Positions 1 through 7,954 of a stretch of DNA of 64,000 nucleotides are shown here, one piece after another; position 1 is the first letter of the stretch; each line of letters starts with the position of its first letter. A program made the position numbers and the translations under genes. The DNA is from STD2-102 sp964414205 (GTDB lineage: Bacteria; Bacillota; Clostridia; Christensenellales; CAG-917): contig CAYPVP010000001.1 in NCBI GenBank assembly GCA_964414205.1, positions 9,795-73,794 of the forward strand. Reading direction: 5' to 3'. A model generated the notes under the pieces. The model saw nothing but the letters and a program-made list of their open reading frames with translations, had not been told where the DNA came from and did not search any database.

Positions 1-1
1 T

Positions 2-40
2 GCAAAGACCATGAAAACTCATGGTCTTTGCTATTTTTTT
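2..40 (+). terminator. Intrinsic terminator of a gene left of the window
   Basis: A perfect 13-bp inverted repeat (2-14 with 19-31, loop AAAC) is followed by TATTTTTTT. This is a complete rho-independent terminator on the + strand. The gene it serves must end left of position 1. Confidence 0.9.
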
Positions 41-380
41 ACATCTTTGCGTCTATGTGGAAATTCAGATTGTAATTCAAGTCCTAATCTACAAATTGTC
101 TAGGCATAATCTAGGTGAAAATTCAGGTCGTTGTCTATATGTAGTTTAAGTCATAATCTAATCTATGTCGTTAACTAGTTATAGTCTAAGTCGTGTTTAT
201 GTCGTTGTTTATGTCATTGTTTTTATCCAAGTCATAATTTAATCTATGTTGCTGTCTAAGCCATGTTTAGGTCGTTGTTGTTATCCAAGTCGTAATCTAG
301 TTCGCAATCATAGTCATTGTCTATTTTGCAATTTTGGTTGCAAATCAATTTTTTAGCATGCAACAAACTTTTGCAAAAAA
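41..380. repeat. Gene-free stretch with degenerate short repeats
   Basis: No gene is visible. From about 60 to 330 the sequence consists of diverged short units of the types AAGTCGTAATCTA and ATGTCGTTGTTT, recurring every 12 to 30 bases with substitutions. It lies between the terminator at 2-40 and the 3' end of the radical SAM gene. No convincing terminator for that gene was found here. Confidence 0.6.
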
Positions 381-1478
381 TCAAAAATTTGAATTTTCAT
401 CAATTCCTTGTGTCAAAAATTTAAAATGCTGAATCATTTTTGAAAACAACATGTCATACGCTACACATTTTTCAACGTCTTCTCTTTCTCGCTTGCAACC
501 ATTTTTGCAAAGTTTCCACCACTTACATTTTTTGCATTTTTCTTCAACATCAAAAGATTGCTTCAAAAAAGTTTGGTGTTTGTTTGAAGCCAAAATTGAA
601 AAGAAATCATCGCTGGTTATGTCACCAATTTTGTATTCATCCAAAGAATAAAAATCGCACGGAAAAACGCTTCCGTCTGCTTCAACGACAAATTGAATTG
701 AGCAACAGCCATTCATTCCACACTGAAAAGCAGGCTTACCAGCAACCAATCTAACAAAATTGTCAAGTTGCCTTATGCTTACATAATTTCCTTTCATATA
801 GTCATCAAAATACAACTTCATGATTTCAATCAAAAAATTGCCATATTCTTCACCAGTCATATACATCGACAAATCGCATTTTTGATTGCCATATGGTTTG
901 AGGCAAGGAGTAAATTGCAAAAACTTGAAGCCTTGTGATGTGAAAAATCTATACATTTTTTCAGCATTTTTTGCAACTTGTTTTGTCACAACCGACAAAA
1001 CATTAAATTCAATTTCATAGTATTGCAACAAATCGATTGCATTCATGACATCTCTGAAAGAATTTTGTCCTGCGTGATTCACTCTCAATTCATTCAGAGT
1101 TTCATCGCCGTCCAAAGAAATGCCAATCAAACATTTGTTTTGTTTGAAAAACTCACACCACTTTTTGTCAATCAATGTGCCATTTGTTTGAAAAGCCAAA
1201 ACTACATTTTGTTTTTTTCTATACTTTTCAATCAAAACAATGGCTTTTTCATAAAATTCTATCCCTCTAAGCAATGGCTCTCCACCATGAAAAGATATGT
1301 AGACAGTTTCATCAGCAAAGTCAAATGCTTTTGAAATTGCATCTTCCAAAATCTCATCACTCATGATGCCATAGTTTTTTTGCTCCCTGCACTCAGAAAG
1401 AGAGTTGTAGAAACAATATCGACAATTCAAATTGCAACTTGACGAAACAGGTTTCAACATCAAAGAAATTGTTCTCAC
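381..1478 (-). CDS. Anaerobic sulfatase-maturating enzyme (radical SAM, SPASM)
   Basis: A radical SAM enzyme of 365 aa that should oxidise the active-site Ser or Cys of a sulfatase to formylglycine in the cytoplasm. The N-terminus carries the CxxxCxxC cluster motif (C15, C19, C22), and the C-terminal third has a Cys-rich SPASM-type region (CGMNGCC, then CKKCKWWKLC and CKNGC) expected to bind auxiliary 4Fe-4S clusters. Length fits the anSME family. The start is GTG at 1478, overlapping the sulfatase stop in GTGA, with GAGG nine bases upstream, so it is translationally coupled to its presumed substrate. Family assignment is strong. The pairing with the neighbour is inferred from adjacency and the neighbour's signature sequence. 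Confidence 0.9.
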   Translation of the reverse strand: MRTISLMLKPVSSSCNLNCRYCFYNSLSECREQKNYGIMSDEILEDAISKAFDFADETVYISFHGGEPLLRGIEFYEKAIVLIEKYRKKQNVVLAFQTNGTLIDKKWCEFFKQNKCLIGISLDGDETLNELRVNHAGQNSFRDVMNAIDLLQYYEIEFNVLSVVTKQVAKNAEKMYRFFTSQGFKFLQFTPCLKPYGNQKCDLSMYMTGEEYGNFLIEIMKLYFDDYMKGNYVSIRQLDNFVRLVAGKPAFQCGMNGCCSIQFVVEADGSVFPCDFYSLDEYKIGDITSDDFFSILASNKHQTFLKQSFDVEEKCKKCKWWKLCKNGCKREREDVEKCVAYDMLFSKMIQHFKFLTQGIDENSNF

Positions 1479-3469
1479 AACATTTTTCCTCTTCGATTAT
1501 TTTTCAGTTCTGCTCTAAAATTCAAAAGTTCGTTTTCAAGTGTTTTTGCCACACTTGAATATTTCATGCTCAAATTGTAACCTTCGGCAGGGTCAGTGTC
1601 CAAATTGAATAGATAATTTCTGTAAATTTGATTGAAAAATGCAGAGTTTTCAGTTTGCACTTCTTTATAGAATTTGAAATCATATTCTTTTGTTTGAACA
1701 TTCTTTTCAAGTTCACCATTTGCACCAACTTTCCATTCTTCAAATTCAGTCATGATTGGCATGTTCACACCCAAAACTTTTCCTCGTTTCAAATAGAACA
1801 AACTATCGTGCAATTTGGAATCAATGGCAATTTTTCCTTCCCAACTTTGTCGCAAAGAAACGCCATCAATTTTTCTATCTTTTGGAATTTCGATGTCAGC
1901 ATAGTCAAGAATTGTGTTGAAAATGTCCATGTTCATAGAGCGAGAAACAATTGTTTTGTTTCCGTTTGAATCAACAGGAACATTTTTTCCCAAATCACTG
2001 TTTGGATAGCATGCCAACAGTGGGACTTTGTGTCCACCTTCAAAAGGAGTGTTTTTTCTTCCTCTCAATGCTCCCGAAACACCCTCTCGTCCAGGTCCGT
2101 TGTCCGAAGTGAATATAATCATTGTGTCATTCAACACGCCCTCGGTTTCCAAAGTTTTCATAATTTTTCCAACAGCAGAGTCAAACTCTTGAATGCAATC
2201 AATATAGTTGTCATCAGTTTTGTCGCCAACTCCGTTTTGAGAATTGTTTGAGAAAATTGGGAAGTGTGGCCATGGTGACCAATATTCAGCAAAGAATTTT
2301 TTGTTCTCTTTCACTGAACTTTTTATGTAAGAATTCAATTCATCAGTAAACCTGTCTGTTGACATTGATTGGTCAAGCAAGTCATTGTGGGAATACACTT
2401 CTTCAAAACTTCCATTTTGTTCTTTCACAATGTTGTATGGTGTCATATCATTGACATAGTGACTGCCAAAAAAGTAATCAAAACCTTGATTGGTTGGCAA
2501 ATATTCACCATAGTCTCCAAGATTCCACTTTCCAAACAAACCTGTGTTGTATCCTTTTGCTTGCATTGCTTCGGCGACTGTGATTTCATCTCCCAAAATT
2601 CCATCAACATTGTGCGAAAACTCAAATGGATTGAAAAATCTTGTATCTCCAAAAGGTGCAGTTTGTTGGCATGTTGGAAACACAACATTGTCCAAATATC
2701 CACGTGCTGAATATCTTCCTGTCAAAATTCCAAAACGAGATGGCGAACTGACTGGTGAAGAAGCATAGCAATTTTCCATCATAATTCCCATTTCGCCAAT
2801 TCTGTCAATGTTTGGGGTTTTTATTGTTGCATTTTCTTTGTTCATATAACTGAAACTTGAAATGTCACCATATCCCATGTCGTCCATCAAAATCACAAGA
2901 ACGTTTGGGTCAGAATTTGACATGCTAGCATTTTTTTTGACATTTGCAAGATATTCATCATGTCCAAGTTTCAGGCTTTCAACAGTTGGTTTCATTCTGA
3001 AACTCATAAACAAAAATGTTGACAGTGTTGCACCAATCAAACAAAATGCCATAACTTTGCTGGCAATCACCAAATTTTTGTTTTTCTGTTTTGCAAAAAC
3101 AACTGCCAAAACAAAAAACACAATTGCAAAACTTGAAATCATCAAATTGTAGCCAAGTCGTTGACCGAATTTTTCAGCACCAAAACAAACATAGGTGAAA
3201 AGAGAACCAAAAAACAACAGCGAGTAGCCAATCAAAACAAAGACATTCAATTTGTTTTTCAACAGGAATGTCAAAAACATGCCCAATGCAACAAACAACG
3301 ACAAAACCACATTGACAAGTGTCAAAAAATTGAATCTGCCAATAAATGCTGTCAAAAACAAAATTGAACAAATTGCAACAAAACACCAATTAAAAATAGA
3401 TTTGATGTTTTTGTCAAACGAAACAGGTGTTTCTAAAAATTGTTTCTGTTTTTCAATAAATTTTCTCAT
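1475..3469 (-). CDS. Membrane-anchored Ser-type sulfatase
   Basis: A 664-aa protein with about five hydrophobic segments in its first 155 residues, followed by an alkaline-phosphatase-fold sulfatase domain (NVLVILMDDMGYGD at its start). The sulfatase signature reads PVSSPSR...LTG, so the formylglycine precursor is Ser241 (codon 2747-2749), not Cys. Only anSME-type enzymes, such as the one encoded next, mature Ser-type sulfatases. An upstream in-frame ATG at 3538 lies before the promoter at 3498-3526; the ATG at 3469 has GGGAGAG just upstream and is preferred. The catalytic domain is probably extracytoplasmic. The substrate is unknown; sulfated host glycans are a guess. The multi-pass N-terminus is unusual for sulfatases and recalls the architecture of phosphoglycerol transferases. 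Confidence 0.85.
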   Translation of the reverse strand: MRKFIEKQKQFLETPVSFDKNIKSIFNWCFVAICSILFLTAFIGRFNFLTLVNVVLSLFVALGMFLTFLLKNKLNVFVLIGYSLLFFGSLFTYVCFGAEKFGQRLGYNLMISSFAIVFFVLAVVFAKQKNKNLVIASKVMAFCLIGATLSTFLFMSFRMKPTVESLKLGHDEYLANVKKNASMSNSDPNVLVILMDDMGYGDISSFSYMNKENATIKTPNIDRIGEMGIMMENCYASSPVSSPSRFGILTGRYSARGYLDNVVFPTCQQTAPFGDTRFFNPFEFSHNVDGILGDEITVAEAMQAKGYNTGLFGKWNLGDYGEYLPTNQGFDYFFGSHYVNDMTPYNIVKEQNGSFEEVYSHNDLLDQSMSTDRFTDELNSYIKSSVKENKKFFAEYWSPWPHFPIFSNNSQNGVGDKTDDNYIDCIQEFDSAVGKIMKTLETEGVLNDTMIIFTSDNGPGREGVSGALRGRKNTPFEGGHKVPLLACYPNSDLGKNVPVDSNGNKTIVSRSMNMDIFNTILDYADIEIPKDRKIDGVSLRQSWEGKIAIDSKLHDSLFYLKRGKVLGVNMPIMTEFEEWKVGANGELEKNVQTKEYDFKFYKEVQTENSAFFNQIYRNYLFNLDTDPAEGYNLSMKYSSVAKTLENELLNFRAELKNNRRGKML

Positions 3470-3497
3470 AATCTCTCCCAAGACATTGCTTAGTTCT

Positions 3498-3526
3498 ATT
3501 CTAGCCAAAAATATTTGATATTGCAA
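3498..3526 (-). promoter_or_regulatory. Promoter of the sulfatase-anSME operon
   Basis: TTGCAA (3526-3521), a 17-base spacer and TAGAAT (3503-3498) on the minus strand. The predicted start site near 3491 lies downstream of the ATG at 3538, which supports translation from 3469. Confidence 0.65.
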
Positions 3527-3541
3527 TATCCAATTCACAGG

Positions 3542-3570
3542 TAGACAAAGAATAAAAAAAATTATAGAAT
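3542..3570 (+). promoter_or_regulatory. Promoter of tRNA-Arg
   Basis: TAGACA (3542-3547), a 17-base spacer and TAGAAT (3565-3570), about 12 bases before the tRNA 5' end. It is divergent from the sulfatase promoter. Confidence 0.6.
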
Positions 3571-3581
3571 AAAAGCAATGT

Positions 3582-3658
3582 GCGTCCGTAACTCAGTTGG
3601 ATAGAGTGACAGATTCCGATTCTGTTGGTCGGTGGTTCAAATCCACTCGGGCGCGCCA
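3582..3658 (+). tRNA. tRNA-Arg (anticodon CCG)
   Basis: A complete cloverleaf can be drawn. The acceptor stem GCGTCCG pairs with CGGGCGC with one G-T pair. The D arm is ACTC/GAGT, the anticodon stem ACAGA/TCTGT encloses the loop TTCCGAT (anticodon CCG, reads CGG), and the T arm has the loop TTCAAAT. CCA is encoded (3656-3658). The tRNA is followed by a partial copy of its own 3' end. Confidence 0.95.
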
Positions 3659-3768
3659 AACACAAAGTGCTTGAAAGCGACTGATGGGTTTGAACCACAA
3701 AAAAGTTGCCGTCAGGCTTTCTTTTTTTCAAATCCACTCGGGCGCGCCAAACACGAAGTGCTTGAAAG
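3636..3768 (+). repeat. Duplicated 3' end of tRNA-Arg
   Basis: The 42 bases 3636-3677 (T loop, acceptor strand, CCA and 19 bases of downstream flank) recur at 3727-3768 with one mismatch. Between them, 3685-3698 is a 13-of-14 match to the reverse complement of the T arm (3632-3645), so it could pair with the tRNA precursor. The geometry resembles a tRNA-associated attachment site but no integrase is present; a local duplication is equally possible. Confidence 0.8.
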
Positions 3769-3789
3769 AAAAATGCAATTTTTAAAAGC

Positions 3790-3822
3790 AAAAAAAAAGA
3801 CCTTCTTACAAGTCTTTTTTTG
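3790..3822. terminator. Bidirectional terminator of tRNA-Arg and of the ECF operon
   Basis: An A-tract plus AGAC (3792-3801) pairs with GTCT plus a T-tract (3812-3821) around a ten-base loop. The A and T tracts make it usable on both strands. It sits between the tRNA region and the converging last gene of the ECF operon (stop at 3853). Confidence 0.75.
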
Positions 3823-3852
3823 TTTTGATTCAAACTTTGTTCTTTTTGGAAC

Positions 3853-4455
3853 TTATAAAAACAAAGTCATTTCTTTTTCAAAATCTTCAAGCAATTTTTT
3901 TGAACATTTAACATTCCATCTTTTTTCCAAAAAACATGTTTCTTTTTTTACATTTTCAATCAAATCATTTGAAACAACTTTCAATAGCAATGCCAACTTT
4001 TTTGCAAACGCCAATTTGACCTCTTCACTGTTGTGATACAAAAAAGCAAATGCCAAAATTTTTGCACACCATTCTAGCAATGTCCCAGTGGTTGTTTCCT
4101 CAAAATCAAGGCGATAAATTTTTTCTTGATAAACAACATAGTTCCTGAAATTTTCATCATTGGGAATTTCGGTTTTCAAAATTGAAAAAATTTGCAAAAC
4201 ACATTCTGCCATCATTTTTGCCAAACTTTCGATTTGTTGCAAGTCTGCCCCCACAAACAAATCAACCAATCTTTCACCATCAATAAATTCCATTTCAACT
4301 TGTTCATTTTTTGCACAAAGCATTTTTGGAGAACATCTTCCATTCAAAATTTTCAAAATTCGACATTCGTTTTCAAAGTTTTCTTCACTTTCAAAATGTT
4401 TTACAACAATCGTGTTTTGCTGTTCAACAACATTTTTTCGACTTTCAAATTTCAT
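3853..4455 (-). CDS. APH-like small kinase, last gene of the ECF operon
   Basis: A 200-aa protein with the outline of an aminoglycoside-phosphotransferase/Kae1-kinase-type fold. It shows a beta-3 Lys (VVKHF, K19), an alpha-C Glu (E30), a hinge-like MEFIDGE, then a catalytic segment in which D100 and N105 (NDENFRNYVV) and D117 (RLDFEE) match the HGDxxxxN...DFE pattern of the family. The catalytic Asp, metal-binding Asn and metal-binding Asp therefore all seem present although the loop is diverged. It starts inside the stop of the MobB gene (ATGA overlap). The substrate is unknown. As the terminal gene of a transporter/cofactor operon, phosphorylation of an imported small molecule is a reasonable inference, but not shown. 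Confidence 0.5.
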   Translation of the reverse strand: MKFESRKNVVEQQNTIVVKHFESEENFENECRILKILNGRCSPKMLCAKNEQVEMEFIDGERLVDLFVGADLQQIESLAKMMAECVLQIFSILKTEIPNDENFRNYVVYQEKIYRLDFEETTTGTLLEWCAKILAFAFLYHNSEEVKLAFAKKLALLLKVVSNDLIENVKKETCFLEKRWNVKCSKKLLEDFEKEMTLFL

Positions 4456-5201
4456 TCTTTGTCTCCAAATTCGACATTTATAATTTTGCCTTTTTCATAT
4501 CCTTTCAATTCTTTCACAACACCCAAAACTGCATTTTTCAGCAACTTTTCGACAAAAGGAACAATTTGAATTTGTTTTTCTCCAATTTTCAAAGTGACAT
4601 TGGCACTTCTCAAAGGACAATCTTGCAAACTTCTTTCGCCATGCAAAACTTTTGATAGAAACGAACGACAATTTTCGCCACACATTCCACAACATTTTTC
4701 ATCAACTTCCGACATATATTCAGGAGTTTTTTCAAGCACAAATGTGGCAAGTGCCTCAATTTGGTTTTCAACATTGAAAATTGGCAAATTTTCAAACATT
4801 CCAACATGATTGTTTGAAAAACGACCAGAAACTGCTATTGTCAGTTCTGACGTTTCTGGAATGGTGTCTTCTTTTGCAACAACAATTTGTGGCACTAAAC
4901 CATTGCGCACGCCTTCCAAAATCACAATGTCTTGATTGTAATGTGACAAAAGATCATCAATTGTCAATTTTCTTTCAAACATTATGTCTGTTTCATTTTT
5001 TGCAAGTGCAGTCACTTGCTCTGCTCCTGCTTTTTTGTGTCGCCATGTGTTTTTGCCTTCTGAATCAAGTTGAAAATCGTCAAAATGAATTTCTTTGACA
5101 GTCCCCACCGAAAAACCTCTTTTTACAAATTCAGTTGTCAAATTTTCCACCACAGTGGTCTTTCCACACTTTGTATAGCCTATCACAGAAAACACTTTCA
5201 T
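4452..5201 (-). CDS. MobB-type GTPase fused to a 4Fe-4S domain
   Basis: A 249-aa protein. Residues 1-155 are a MobB-like P-loop NTPase with Walker A GYTKCGKTT (8-16) and DIVILEGVRN near residue 91. MobB assists guanylylation of molybdopterin. Residues 165-200 carry CCGMCGENC...C (C170, C171, C174, C178, C195), matching the small 4Fe-4S domain of the PF04060 kind, followed by a tail ending in a VEKLLKNAVLGVV-type segment. ATG 5201 has GGAGGG six bases upstream; earlier in-frame codons lie inside ecfT. It overlaps the ecfT stop by four bases and the kinase start by four. Whether it acts on molybdopterin or another cofactor is open. No other molybdenum-cofactor biosynthesis gene is in the window. 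Confidence 0.8.
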   Translation of the reverse strand: MKVFSVIGYTKCGKTTVVENLTTEFVKRGFSVGTVKEIHFDDFQLDSEGKNTWRHKKAGAEQVTALAKNETDIMFERKLTIDDLLSHYNQDIVILEGVRNGLVPQIVVAKEDTIPETSELTIAVSGRFSNNHVGMFENLPIFNVENQIEALATFVLEKTPEYMSEVDEKCCGMCGENCRSFLSKVLHGERSLQDCPLRSANVTLKIGEKQIQIVPFVEKLLKNAVLGVVKELKGYEKGKIINVEFGDKE

Positions 5202-5938
5202 AATATCCCTCCAAAAATATACATACAAGTCAAATATGCAACAAATCCAGCACTGAAAATTGAAATGCACAACCAATCGAGCCAAGACATTTTCAAACTT
5301 TTCAAAATTGTTCTTTTTTTGTTTGCTCCAAAACCTTTTGACAACATACTTCTTGCCAACTCCTTACTTTTCAAAATTGTTGAAGAAACGGTTGGCGAAA
5401 TCAAAAAGGAATAGGTCTTTATCTTTTTTGAAAACGACAATTTTTTGATTTCTATGCCACGAATTGCCAACGCATTGATTCTGTTTGAAAATTCATCTTT
5501 GAAAATCGGCAAAAATCTCAATGAAATGTTTGTCATAAAAACAAATTTGTATGGAATGTTCAACGCTTGAAACCCTGCAAGCATTTCTCCCGTTTTACAT
5601 GTTGTAGCAATTCCACCAGCAAAAACAATGATTGCCATTCGCAGAAAAAATTCACCTGAAAGTTGAAGTCCCCTTGTGGAAAGCAAAACAACTTCATTGA
5701 TTTTTATCAAAGCAACGCCACCTTTCACAGTCAAACTTTGAACAAGCGCCACAATCACAAGCAAAACAAAAAAATGTCTTGTTCTTTTCAACATTTCAAA
5801 AATGTTTGTTTTGAGAGCAAAGTTGACAATCAATGTCACCAAAAAAACAATCGACAAATAGACTGCATCTTTGGCAAGAATTGACAATGTTGTCAAAGCA
5901 ACAATCAAAAAAAGTTTTGTTCTAGGGTCAATTTTCAC
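5198..5938 (-). CDS. ecfT: ECF transporter transmembrane component EcfT
   Basis: A 246-aa integral membrane protein of the CbiQ/EcfT family, which couples two ATPases to a substrate-binding S component. Several membrane helices surround a cytoplasmic coupling region with two ARG-like motifs (ALAIRGIEI and SMLSKGFGA) that dock on the ATPases. The start is GTG at 5938 with GGGGG upstream, overlapping the preceding ATPase gene by 11 bases. The next gene (MobB-FeS) overlaps its stop by four bases. Family assignment is strong. Nothing in EcfT defines the substrate. Confidence 0.9.
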   Translation of the reverse strand: MKIDPRTKLFLIVALTTLSILAKDAVYLSIVFLVTLIVNFALKTNIFEMLKRTRHFFVLLVIVALVQSLTVKGGVALIKINEVVLLSTRGLQLSGEFFLRMAIIVFAGGIATTCKTGEMLAGFQALNIPYKFVFMTNISLRFLPIFKDEFSNRINALAIRGIEIKKLSFSKKIKTYSFLISPTVSSTILKSKELARSMLSKGFGANKKRTILKSLKMSWLDWLCISIFSAGFVAYLTCMYIFGGIL

Positions 5939-6587
5939 AAATCTTTCCCCCTTCCATTTTCAAAACAATTTTTTTGTCAAATCTTTGTTGAAAATCGTAG
6001 TCATGCGACACAACAAGAACTCCATTGCCACTTTTTACAAATTCTTTCAAAAAATTTTCCAAAAACAATTTTCCGTCATCATCAAGTGAAGAGGTCGGTT
6101 CATCCAAAATCAAAAACTCGACATCTCGGAGCATAAGCGTTGCAAGTGCAAGTTTTTGTTTTTCTCCACCTGAAAGTTGAAGTGGAAAATCATTTTTCAA
6201 TTTTTCAAGTTGAAAATCACACAACAGTTTTTCAATTTTTGCTTTGTTTTTTTCATTCAAGGCGTTTTCAAGTTCAAAACAAAATGACATTTCTTTTTCA
6301 ACAGTTGGTGCAAAAAGTTGAAAATCAACAGTTTGGAACAAAAAGCCTATTTTTTTTGCAATTTGTGCAGTTGAGTTTTTTTTAAATTCGACGCCATCAT
6401 ACAAAATTTTTCCATCTTTCTTTTGAATAAGTCCCATGATCAGTTTCAAAAATGTTGTTTTTCCTGCTCCGTTATCTCCATTCAAAAAATATATTTTTTC
6501 GCTCTCAAAAACAAAACTCAAATTTTCGAGAACTTTATTTCCTTTTTTTTGATAGGCGAATGAAAGTTTTTCCACATCAATTTTCAT
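5928..6587 (-). CDS. ECF transporter ATPase (second)
   Basis: A 219-aa ABC ATPase of the ECF type, energising the transporter with the other ATPase and EcfT. Visible motifs: Walker A GDNGAGKTT, Q-loop FLFQTVDFQLF, signature LSGGEKQK, Walker B FLILDEPTS and switch His VVSHD. All catalytic residues are present. ATG 6587 is chosen by homology (MKIDVEKLSFAY), giving an 11-base overlap with the first ATPase gene; the ribosome binding site is weak, consistent with coupling. An upstream ATG at 6644 would add 19 residues inside the preceding gene. Confidence 0.88.
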   Translation of the reverse strand: MKIDVEKLSFAYQKKGNKVLENLSFVFESEKIYFLNGDNGAGKTTFLKLIMGLIQKKDGKILYDGVEFKKNSTAQIAKKIGFLFQTVDFQLFAPTVEKEMSFCFELENALNEKNKAKIEKLLCDFQLEKLKNDFPLQLSGGEKQKLALATLMLRDVEFLILDEPTSSLDDDGKLFLENFLKEFVKSGNGVLVVSHDYDFQQRFDKKIVLKMEGGKICEN

Positions 6588-7230
6588 AGTTTTGACGCTC
6601 CAATCTGAAAACTTTGTCACAAATTTCCAGGTCCTTTTTGTCATGAGTCACCATCAAAACCAGTCCACCAGACTTTGCAAATTGCACAATTTGGTTTTTG
6701 GCAACCTTTTTCATTTCTTTGTCCAAATTGGACATTGCCTCATCCAAAATCAAAATTGATGGTTGGGCTGTCAACGCCGATGCAAATGCAACCATTTGCT
6801 TTTGACCTGTCGAAAGTTTTTGAGTTTCGCAATTTCTCAAATTCTCAATGTTGCAATCTTTCAAAATTTTGCAAATTCTATTTTCAATTTCTGTTTTTTC
6901 GACAAGCAAATTTTCAGGTGCAAAAGCAAGTTCATCTTCCACCAACGGCGAAAAAAGTTGCGTGTCAGGGTTTTGAAAGACAATGCCAATTTTTTTTGTT
7001 TTTTCTGCAACCGACATGTTGAAAACATTTTCTCCATCAATCAAAACGTTTCCTTCAACTTTTGCTTCTCCGTTTTCAAACAAATTTGCAAGGGCAAGGC
7101 ACAAAGTCGTTTTTCCTGAACCATTTTTTCCAACAATGCCAATGATTTTTCCAAATTCGACAGCAAATGAAAGATTTTGCAAAATGGGTTTGGTGTCATA
7201 ACTGATTGACAAATTTTGCACTTCAAACAT
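6577..7230 (-). CDS. ECF transporter ATPase (first)
   Basis: A 217-aa ABC ATPase. Walker A is GKNGSGKTT, the Q-loop FQNPDTQLF is typical of ECF ATPases, the signature is LSTGQKQ (Thr in place of the usual second Gly region), Walker B is ILILDEAMS and the switch is VTHD. The variant signature and the DEA rather than DEP after Walker B suggest an asymmetric ATPase pair with the downstream subunit. ATG 7230 follows GAGGT and lies immediately after the previous gene's stop. Confidence 0.88.
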   Translation of the reverse strand: MFEVQNLSISYDTKPILQNLSFAVEFGKIIGIVGKNGSGKTTLCLALANLFENGEAKVEGNVLIDGENVFNMSVAEKTKKIGIVFQNPDTQLFSPLVEDELAFAPENLLVEKTEIENRICKILKDCNIENLRNCETQKLSTGQKQMVAFASALTAQPSILILDEAMSNLDKEMKKVAKNQIVQFAKSGGLVLMVTHDKKDLEICDKVFRLERQNYEN

Positions 7231-7232
7231 TT

Positions 7233-7946
7233 TTACCTCACATTGATTTCGACAAGCATTCTCATTCTTTTTTGGCTTGTTTTGTCATTGACTTTGATGC
7301 CAACATATGGTCCACCATCTTCTTGTGATGAATCCGTGATGATTGGGGCAATTCCCTTTTTGAAAACTTTTCCATTCACTTTGAAAGCAATGAAAACATT
7401 GTTTTCCAGCAAGACATCTCCAATGGAATAGACAACCGAATGTCCATCTGAGCCTTTCAATGTGACAGAAGTTTTTCCGTCCAAGTTTATGCCAAGACTT
7501 TCAAGCAAAGGCTTCAATTCAAAGCCAATATATTGGTTTGCAACTGGGTCAGTTGTGCTTGTGTCATAAATTGCTTCAAATTGTTCGCTTTCAACAAGAC
7601 CTTGCATTTCTTCAAAATTTTTTTCTGCAACAACTGTTCCGTTTTCTGCAAATCTAATTCTGTTTGCCTCAAACAAACCTTTTTCATCATCCAAACTTTT
7701 CAAATAGAATGGCAAAAAAACTGAAAATGAAACAAGCAATATCACTGAAATTAGAATTGTTGCAATTTCTCCACTTTTCAATTTTCGTTTTTTGCTTGAT
7801 TTTTCAATTTTTGACTTCTCTTTTTCGTTTTTTTGTTTGCTGTTTGTGTTTTTTTCTTCATTCAAAAACTTTTCGCTTTGACTGTTTGCATCAAAATTGT
7901 CAAGACATTTATTTTTTTCTTTGTTATCATCAATTTTTCGTGGCAT
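7233..7946 (-). CDS. Membrane-anchored protein with an SUOX-like external domain
   Basis: A 237-aa protein. A highly charged cytoplasmic N-terminus of about 60 Lys/Glu-rich residues precedes one membrane helix (ATILISVILLVSFSVFLPF) and an extracytoplasmic domain. That domain contains LKPLLESLGI, LKGSDGHSVVYS and NVFIAFKVNGK, a spacing like the sulfite-oxidase-type molybdopterin-binding fold (GV.L..LL...DGY...ILA), but the cofactor-ligand Cys is absent. The same pattern is seen in the three lipoproteins of this operon. ATG 7946 (GAGGG five bases before) is preferred over ATG 7958, which overlaps the previous stop. Its role in the transport complex is unknown. The fold assignment is my pattern-based inference. 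Confidence 0.6.
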   Translation of the reverse strand: MPRKIDDNKEKNKCLDNFDANSQSEKFLNEEKNTNSKQKNEKEKSKIEKSSKKRKLKSGEIATILISVILLVSFSVFLPFYLKSLDDEKGLFEANRIRFAENGTVVAEKNFEEMQGLVESEQFEAIYDTSTTDPVANQYIGFELKPLLESLGINLDGKTSVTLKGSDGHSVVYSIGDVLLENNVFIAFKVNGKVFKKGIAPIITDSSQEDGGPYVGIKVNDKTSQKRMRMLVEINVR

Positions 7947-7954
7947 AATTTCCC

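Noticed and set aside
41..380. CRISPR array
   Set aside because: Units are short, diverged and irregularly spaced, with no constant repeat, no unique spacers and no cas genes.
3469..3538. Sulfatase start at the upstream ATG
   Set aside because: It lies before a good promoter and lacks a ribosome binding site; the ATG at 3469 has GGGAGAG.
3636..3768. Prophage or genomic island attachment sites
   Set aside because: Only 91 bases separate the copies and there is no integrase or other mobile gene; kept as a small duplication.
3501..3833. Gene or second tRNA antisense to tRNA-Arg
   Set aside because: The frame is the complement of the tRNA and its duplicated tail. The antisense T-arm copy at 3685-3698 has no matching acceptor, D or anticodon arms.
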